This document shows positions 12,301 to 22,100 of a stretch of 64,000 bases of DNA, one piece after another (position 1 is the stretch's first letter; each line of letters begins with the position of its first letter). The notes beneath the pieces are model-generated. The model saw nothing but the letters and a program-made list of their open reading frames with translations. It did not search any database and was not told where the DNA came from. The DNA comes from Melitaea cinxia (taxonomy: Eukaryota > Arthropoda > Insecta > Lepidoptera > Nymphalidae): positions 9,476,501-9,540,500 of the forward strand of contig NC_059415.1 of NCBI RefSeq assembly GCF_905220565.1, given 5' to 3'. The position numbers and the translations under genes were made by a program.

Positions 12301-15300
12301 GTCTCATCCATATAAAAAATACGTCGATTCTCTTTTCTATATTGTTTCATTTTATATAAATAGTTTCGCCTCCACAATATAATGTCGTCTCTATCAATTA
12401 TTGCATTATTTCTATGTCTTTTAACGTATTTAAATTTTAAATACTTCAATATTTTATACAATGTTGTTCTTTTAAAATTAGGTAGAGTGTCGTCTTCATT
12501 TATCTCATTTAATACTTTATTCAAAGTTGGCACTTCACCTTTAATAAAAAACGAATGTACCTTTCTCCGTATAGCCGATTTCGTAAAATCATCGATTTTT
12601 GCACTAAAAGTCGGTCTGCTTTTTGTGGTAATAGGTGGAGAAATTTGGTTATTTTCTTTGTAATCTTTGAGAATTCTATAAACCGACGGAACGCTGATAT
12701 CTAACATATCAGCCGTTTTTTTCACCATATCTTTTTTATATGGGTACCTATATATCAGTAGACCACGTTTCTTTCGTGTATTTAAACGCATTAATCACCA
12801 TATTCTTCTCTACTATAGTGAAACTCGTCAACTAAAAAAAAAAGTTAGTATAGTGTGTATTTAAAAAATTCAAAAACAAGTTGATAGTGTGTATTTAAAT
12901 AAACTAATTATTAAGATATTTGTGTGACTGATTGTTGTGATTGACTATTAACAGTTGTACCCTTTTTCTACTCATTATCAATTAATCACTAAAATAATCA
13001 CACAATTATAGGTATATAAATTTCGCTTAAGCTTAAGCCAGGTTCGACGCGAGTTTGCCTACGCTACGATCGCAGGTGCTGGCGAACCGCGCGCGTCTCA
13101 GTTACAAAAAAATCGCGTCTCATTCTAATCGCGCGTGCATTTACCAATTTTACTATACATACTAGGCACGTTTCTAATTATTTTCGATTTGTTTCGATTC
13201 CTTTTTTCTATTTTGAAACAGATCCCTCAAAGCGTATGTCTAATTGTATCACGCCCCAAGACAAATAAAATACATAAATAAATATATATGAAAAAAAGGA
13301 TTCTGCAATACGAATGGGCAGTAAACGTCTGATGATATTAGTTTTTAGTTAGGCTATTCTTGTAATAAGTAAGTATAGTATTATAAAGTACGTACCATTG
13401 GACGTTTTTTCATCGGGGAATTAAAATCTGTGGGTGTTTCTTTTGAAGTACTTGGCTGAGGTTCCATAATAGTAAACTCAGATATAACAGCAACAATTAA
13501 ATAACAAAAACAACAACTAATACTAAAATAACAACTATAACTATAAAACCAGTAACAGATAACAATAACTAACAAAAACAATAACAGGAAACAACTAAGA
13601 ACGAACTAAATTTATGTATCACCCCGAGCGCTTCAGGATACGGAATGAAATAATAAAAAATAATAAAAAAATCAAAGGGCCGTCCATGGTCCAACTGTTT
13701 TCAAAGCCAGTTAAAATATCATTCGACCTTGCCGAGAGACGTGCAGCAGATAGCAAACACGCAAGTTAGAATGAGATAGACTATATTTTGTTTGCTCCGT
13801 CGTCGCTACGAAAAAATGGTGGGCTTTGTTTACATTTGGTATCTCTTCTCGTTGAACAGACTATATATTAAAATATATATGTACAATTGCTTTATGTTCG
13901 TAGGATAAGAAAAAAAACCTTTAAATTTTTGTTAAAAAGAAATGATTTTCAACAAAAAAGTCACCTTAAAACTATTCAAATCTTAGTGTATCTCTAAATG
14001 TGCTGCTTTAATCATTGGTAACACCAATAAATAACCAAAATTTAAAAACCACCCACCTTAGTGTGTTCCCTCAGCATATCCACAGTTAGCCTGTCCACCC
14101 TGGTGGGACAGGGAGGGAGTCTCGGGACAGGGATAGAGTTGGACGAGGACACCGCTCGGCCGGGATAAGCCAAGGCTAGTCTAGCTTCGGTCCGCTTTCG
14201 TTCCCTTTCTAGTTGCCTCCACTGTTCGTAGCAGGCATCCAGGCGAGCGTGGAGTACACTTGACGATGTTGCGGTACCCCTGGAATTTAGTTTTATTTTT
14301 TTATCATTAGATGGCGTTATTAAAAAGATTATTTTTTAAATCGACTTAAAATAATTGTGTTTGCTCGCAAACGAAAAAAAAACCGACTTCAATTACATCG
14401 AAGAGTAATACAACGTAGATCGACGAAAAAATAGTAATACTTTGTTCGTATTCCATATAACGCGACATTATAAAATTGTAGAATTATATAATGTTCTACT
14501 GTTATTTCTAACATTTTGTTAGCGATTGTAGGCAGAAATTTCATAAAAGGCCCGTCGTCGATTCGCGCGAAGCGCTGACATCGCTTATTACGGCGGGTTT
14601 TTTAGTTGAAGCGGATTTATATTGAATTACGGTTTATGTCTTTTTTATTAAAAATATGTAATGTTCATGTTTTCACACAGCTCCGATGCACGACTGGAGT
14701 TTACCCCTTCAGATCAACTGTCTAAATAGGCACAAAAAGGCTTACTAGTCTAAGAAATATATTATTACTATATCAAATTGTAAATAAATGAATGCAATAA
14801 CGCCATCTATCGGAACCTAATTGCGTTATTAGAAAACGTCTGAACGCCATCTCTAACAAGGTCATTCGTTCAGTAGATTTTACTGTTCAATTTTTTCATT
14901 CCGGGGCCTTAAATGAAAATCGATTCTTAAGGAGAAAACTCCAAAAACAGTCAAGTAAATACGCCATATCAGATATAGCTCAAAAAGTTCGAGTCAAATC
15001 TCAATTATATTTAAATGGGACCACATGACAAGCACCACCTATCGATTAAAAAAAGAATCATCGATATCGGTCCACCCAGTAAAATAGTAATGAGGTTAAT
15101 ATAACGTTGGTCGACGTAAAATAGCCAAGTAAATACCCAGTATTAGCGATAACTCAAAAATTAAAAGCTCAAATATATTTATAACGAATAAACTGCTACT
15201 CTCTACTCTAGTGGAATATTGTAATTTGATCGATAGTGAACGAAGTAATTTCATTACATTTTGATAGATGGCGTTGTGGCAAAGTATTGAACATGACCAC

Positions 15301-16133
15301 AGTCGTCTTAACATCGTCATGTAAATACGTGTCATCAAAGATTACTCAAAAATTGCTCATTATATCTCAATCATATTTAAAACGGACGACATGACAAGTA
15401 TTAGCTTTTGATTTATACAAAAAAGATCAAAATCAGTGCACCCAGTAAAAAGATATAACGTATAATACAACGTAGGGTGACGAAAAAACCGTCAAGTAAA
15501 TACGCAATATTAGATATAACTCACAAATTACGAATCAAATCTCAATTAAATTTGAATGGGACCACGTGACGAATAGTAGCTTTTAATTTATATAAGAAAC
15601 GTCAAAATCGGTGCACCCAGTAAAAAGTTATGAGGTATAATACAACGTAAGGTGACGAAAATAATGTCAAGTAAATACGCGTTATCAAAGATTAATCAAA
15701 AAGTAGTTATCAGATCTCGATAAAATTTATATGTGACCACATGATAAACATCAGCTTTCGATTAAAGTAAAAATTATCAAAATCGATACACCCAGTAAAA
15801 AGTTATTGCGGATTTTCAAGAGTTTCTCTCGATTTCTCTGGGATCCCATCATCAGATCCTGGTTTCCTTATCATGGTACCAAACTAGGGATATTCCCTTT
15901 CCAACAAAAAAAGAATTATCAAAATCGGTACACCCAGTAGAAAGTTATGTGGTATAATACAACGTAGGTCGACGAAAAAAGCGTCAAGTAAAAACGCATT
16001 ATTAGATATAATTCGAAAAGTAGTTGTTAGATCTCAAATAAATTTAAATGGGACCAATCGGCACACACCACCTTTCGATTAAAACAAAATTTGTCGAAAT
16101 CGGTCTACCTGGTCAAAAGTTCTGATGTAACAT

Positions 16134-16176
<43 letters not shown>

Positions 16177-19100
16177 GTCGAATTGAGAACCTTCTCCTTT
16201 TTTGGAAGTCGGTTAAAAAGGAGATAGTACACAATTCGACTGTATTTTTTAGTGACTAAACAAACTCGTTACTTTTTAGTGAGTGTAGCGAATTTGATTG
16301 TTTTTTAATTGAAAGTTGGTGCTTGTCTTGGTGGTCATTTTAAATTTGAGCGAGATCTGACTTGATATCTCCAAAAATGCATATTTAATAAACTTCCGTT
16401 ATGTTAATCATATTCTCATTTTATTACTTGACATCCAAACCGGAAAGAGATATTTGTACAAGTACAAATGTCCATCCCGAGCGGGAATCGAACCCGCAAA
16501 CCGTAGATGATTTAGGTGACTACTTGCACCACTACACCAGAGCGGTTATTGATATATATAGATTTATCTAACCTCATATTCCTCATAGCGTAGAACGGCG
16601 CTAATAAAGGTAGATCAAGCATAGGCGAAGGCAAAACCGGCGGCGGGACATGCGGTGGGCTGGGTCCTATTAATGCACCGAGACCTATAATACAAAATAT
16701 GTTGTAAAGCAAGTTTATTTGTTTTCTATGTCTATTGTTCTGATTATAAATCCTTTTTTTTTTTCAAAAAGTATACCATTAAATAACATAAAAATATATT
16801 GCTATGATTAATTTCAATAATGTTGTATCTTCACGTCTGAATAGCATCTTAGACAAACCAACTTAATAGATCTTGAAAAAGGGCAAACTTAAAAATTGAA
16901 GCCAAAAGGATCCAAACTAATTGCAATCGCATTATCTATGTACTTAGGGTATTTGACTTTTTAATTCATTTACTTTAAATACATCACAATAAACAATACG
17001 TTTTAGACACATGCAAATATAATATGTAAAACTCTAGCATACCGAGATTGAATGGCGTGTTTTCGTGTAAAAAAGACACATCCACGTTCAATGGATTCGG
17101 AGGAGGTCGGTTTCTCATCAACAAACTCATCTGTCTCGCCAATTCTTGCTGCCTCATGAGAGCTTGTTGGGCATTATCTCGACCCAAACTATCGAAATTA
17201 GTTCGTTCAACATTATTACTATTCTGAAAACCCTCCCGAGACAATAATTGGTTAACATCACGTCTTTGAACGAAATCATTCTGTTGGTAACCGTTTAACT
17301 TGAAATTCATCGAATTCGACTGGTTTGGGAAATCGTAATTCTGACCTACATTTCTGTCAGACATTTGCATCAGATCATTTGCGAAAAAATTATCTCCATT
17401 AAAACTCTTATTCGGAACTTGGTAACTTCGGTTATTGAAGAAAAGTTTGTTCCTTTCATCTTGAATCTTATTGAAATCTTCATTTTGGTAAGGGCTATTC
17501 ATTTCGATTGGTAGCTTAAAATCACTAAGCAAGGGATCATCCCTTGTCCTATCATTGGACAAGTTTAACTGGTTTAAATAGGCGAGCAAATCCGTCGAAT
17601 CCTGGCTCTGATCTTTCATAAAACCATTCTCATACTTGCTTGGGTATCTTTGCGCATTGTAATCGAAATTTGAGTTGAAGTTCATATCTAAATTGAGGCT
17701 GTTCGGTCTATTGTAACTTCCGGAAAACATATTCGTTTCCGGGAGGGAATTTCTTTGGTTTGGCTCGAAGAAATTGTAATACTTATCGTCGAATTTATTT
17801 GGACTCGTAAATTGGGCACCACCGATCTCTTGGGCCGCCAATCGTAGGAGATTCAATTGTTCCGGAGTAACAGAGTCATCACTGACTGTGTCTAAACCTA
17901 TGAGCGAATTTACATCGTTTTCTGGATAATTGACGAAACCGTTCGAATTAAAGCCATTCGGGATGTTGAAGTTGTAACCGTTTTCACTTTGGTTGAAATT
18001 GTACAGATTATTGTTATAGTTGTATGGTGAGGATGGCATAAATGAGTTGGTCGTGTCATTTTTGGGATATTGGCTTATACTTGGTAAACTGTTTATACTT
18101 TTTTCCGGTGGTGGTATAGAACTGTAATAAAAAAAAACAACATAATTGTAGCCTACATGCAATCATTAATGTACAAAACATGAAAGACCTACTTAAAAAT
18201 GCTTTTTACAGAAATATTGTAAGTATTTTACGAATTCTGTTCTATGCTGTTTATTGATCTACAATCTTGAAGTAAGTTATTTTTAACACTAGTTCAAGGA
18301 TTACATGAAAGAATACTTTGTGCATATATTTGGCGTTGCATGCGTCATACTTTGTAAGATGTGTGATAACAGTAAGGCAACAATGTGTACCATAGAAAAT
18401 AACTATTATCAGAATACATTTATGTAAAATAAATTCACATAACCTATGTTATGTCTTCTGACCTATTTACATTACAAAACCAATGCGTTCGTGAATCAAC
18501 AAACTAATGATATATTTTTATTGTTTTGAAATTTTCTTTATATTTCTTTGTTGAAAAACAAAACAAAACTGAATTAAATATGGTGTTTGACTTCAAACTA
18601 CGTTCCTTCAAATGGGGGGGTTCTGTAGGTGTAATAGATCATTTCCACGTGAAAAATATAAATACCTAACCTAACCTAACCTAACATAACCCATTTTTAA
18701 AAGATTTTGTTTAGAGAGTCTAGCTACTTGGATTGACTCGTTCCGCGTGATATAGTTCGTGAACACGTTAGCACGGCTATAATTTACAATTCTACGAGAA
18801 AAAGAATTCGTTTCCATATGCGTTTCTTTAGTTGTAGGTATAAAGCAGTATTAATATTTCACTTTATCGACTCTTTTAGGGTACAGAAAAATTCTATTGG
18901 ACGGTTATGCAGAAATACATTGCCAGAGTGGTGTAGCGACATCATCTCGCGACATACAAAAACTAGAGAAAACTGATGTATCCTACATCGCGCTATCAAA
19001 GTTATCAGAGTGGTTGAGTATATATACAAGAACCCGACAACAACCGTTGGGGCAGTAGCCCACCCGACACAATAACCATCTGGTCGGAGGATCCTCCCTT

Positions 19101-22100
19101 TGCGATGGCGGACGAGGAACTCAACACCTTGTTCCTCCGCATCCCAAACTGGTGACCCCGACGTGATCACACCCCGATCCTCAATTCCCCCAAATTGGTG
19201 ACCCTGGCGTGATGACAACCTTGATATAATACCCTACATGGATACGTCAGGTTTCTCTAGCTTTTGGATGTCGCGAGATAGATGTCGCTACATCAGCTAG
19301 CATAATAAAACAAAAGTTAAATTTTTAAAAGGGCTAGAATTTTTTTTTCACAAGGAACGTGATCTTTAACACAGAAAACCCCATTTGAAGCAACCCACTT
19401 AGCAATCGGACGCCATATATTTTATAAATTTAAATTATTAAACACTAATAGTAAAAGAAACGCCAAAAATTAAATTCAACGTATAATTTTCAGAAGTAAT
19501 CAAAAAAATAATTCTAAGTTCCTGTTTTAAGAAGTAGCTTTTTACAAACAAGTTAACTTTTAAATGTTGTCATTAAATAGAAAAGGAAACTAAAATATAC
19601 GAACCTGCTTCCTTCTGTGGTCTCATCAAGGATCTTTGTGATGAGATCCCGGACCATAGAATTCTCTTCCATAATACGTTCCGACTGGAAAAAACGATAA
19701 TGAACATTATAATTATTAAATTTAAGAACTAGCTGAGCTGAAAGGTATTTTTATATACAAATATCTATAATTTCAGCATAAGCACATTATCAAAAATGCA
19801 CACGTCTACATGAAAAAACATTCATCTTTGCAACACACACACTTCCAAACCAAATTGAATAGGATTAATCTAACTAATATATTTGATTAAGTCTATAAAG
19901 ATGACAAACAAGCGTACCGTCCATATGACGGTAAGCAGAAACTGTATCTAGGGACGGATAGGGGGGACACCGCGTTGGCGCAACGGTCACAGCCATGGAT
20001 TGTACCTGTTGCGCTGGCGGTTGCGCGTTCGATCCACGCACATGACAAACATTTGTATTGACCATACAGGTGTTTGCCGCGGTCTGGGTGTTTGTGCAGT
20101 CCTTGTGGGGTCTCCCCACCGTGCCTCGGAGAGCACGTTAAGCCGTCGGTCTCGGTTGTTATCACGTCCACCTGATAGCGATCGTTACTCCTAGTAGGGA
20201 ATATATCCGCCAACCCGCATTGGAGCAGCGTGGTGGATTAAGCTCTGATCCTTCTCCTACATGGGGAAAGAGGCCTATGCTCAGTAGTGGGATATTACAG
20301 GTTGAAGCGTATCTAGGGACGCCCGCAAAACTAGATGTATTGCAAACGTGTTGACGACCCTAAACTCTCCCCCAGAGCTCCGGCTACCCTACTCATCACA
20401 TGAACAAATACTACTTAAAAGAAAACTATTTAGCAGTTATGTTCTATATCTATCTTCCGTAAAGTTTAGGTATTTCCATAGTAGAGGTCCTGCAAATTTT
20501 TATCAAAATGCTCTGCCTGACCTCAATAAAGGATTAATAATAAATTATTTATCAGTATATTCAAAAAAATGAATTGTATTGTATCCGTTTTGAGTATTTC
20601 ATAACATATATTTACGCATTAAGTTTGAGGCTTAATATTATTAACATTTCTTGTAAGTAAATCCATAGTAAAAAATCTTTATTAAAAGTCATAATAATGG
20701 ACCCAAGTGATATAGACAATTATAAATTGCTACAAAAACATTACATACTTGTACTGTGTAAATCAGTTTTTTTTTGAGTTTAAGAAAATTTGCCAATTAA
20801 TAATAATAATAATGATAATAATATTCTTTACTACACACCATTAAAAGATACAAACAAAAATAGTACAATTAGAGAAAGATGTACAAAGGCGGTCTTATCG
20901 CTACAAGAGCGATTTCTTCCAGACAACCTTTGGGTATAGGACCGGGCATAGAAAAGCAGTTAGGAAGTGTACAAATAATTGTTATAGAAATTAGAATAAA
21001 TTACAATAGAATATAAAATTATACATATATACATACATACATACTTACATACACTCACATATACACATATACGTATATATATAAATATAAACAATTCATA
21101 CATATTTATATCATCCAAAGGTGAAATCATGGCGAATTTAGCGACAAATAGTAATTAATATATATTCACTTTTTTTATATTCTTATTTTATATTAATTTT
21201 CTAGATTTAACATAATGTTACTGATCCTAAGATAGGCAATTTAATATTTGTTTTAAATAAAAGCCAACCAGCTGACACAGATAATTCTCTTTTAAATTTA
21301 TGCATAAATGAATATATCTTACACTCAGACTCGGGTGGGAACTAAGCCTTCAAACCCTAGAGCAGTAAGTAGCACTACCAAGTGTGCTAATGAAAAAAAT
21401 CAAAATCAAATACAGTGTAGCTGTAGACTAATAATAATAAATAAACAAAGGCCTTACACTTATCGGGCCCCATATACTAGTTTTTTCCCCATATCAGTAT
21501 TTAAATTATAATTCACAATCATACTAAGTAACGGAATATAGAAACAAGTCAACACATTCCAACCGTAGAATGTCTATAGAACCAACATAGTTGCATGCTA
21601 ATTTCCTATTATCACTGAATCCTAGTTTGATATTTATATTGAACTACTTTTGTATGTACTATTATTAAACTGTGCTGACCATTTTTAATTAAAGTTATTT
21701 TATATACTTAGTTTATGTATAATTATGACTAGCTATTGATAGTGACTGCTTTCCACTTTACAGGTTGTGGGTTTAATTACCACTCTGAGCCTGGTCTGAT
21801 ATTATATATTCGTATGTTATTTATAAGTATATTAATGGTAAAAAAGTGTGTGTCAAATTTATACACAGCAGAAATCAAACGTCTGAAGTCATAGGAAGGT
21901 AGGCCGTTGCGATTTGTTTTATCGACAGTGATCTCGGTCTCGTGAAAAAGGTCATAAGCACCATGCAAAATAATAATAATAATAATAATAATAAACATTT
22001 ATTCATACTCACACACATTCATCGATATACAGTAAAGACAAAAAAAATAGAAATGACAACATAACAATTCTATTACAATATAACTATATAGATATGACAA

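Larger units (their letters stand above)
10601..13865 (-). mobile_element. Sailor-like (DD82E) Tc1/mariner superfamily transposon, decayed
   Basis: The ends are inverted repeats: TATAGTCTGTTCAACGAG at 10601 and its complement ending at 13865, with similarity extending inward through TACATTTRGTATC. TA dinucleotides flank the shared core, as expected of Tc1/mariner elements. Inside, on the minus strand, are pieces of a transposase with DDE motifs (YMDETWVN, VVMDNAPYHS, NPIELIWA). I count 82 residues between the second Asp and the Glu, which is the spacing of the Sailor family. The element lies in MEIOC intron 5 in the sense orientation. Confidence 0.8.

Noticed and set aside
16450..16546. Possible tRNA gene
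   Set aside because: Boxes A and B are present, but there is no paired acceptor stem, and the same sequence recurs at 56035 and 62145 within dispersed repeats. It is a SINE head.
18859..19218. 119-residue minus-strand open frame
   Set aside because: It runs through the fold-back element and its leader-like core, and no protein family is recognisable.
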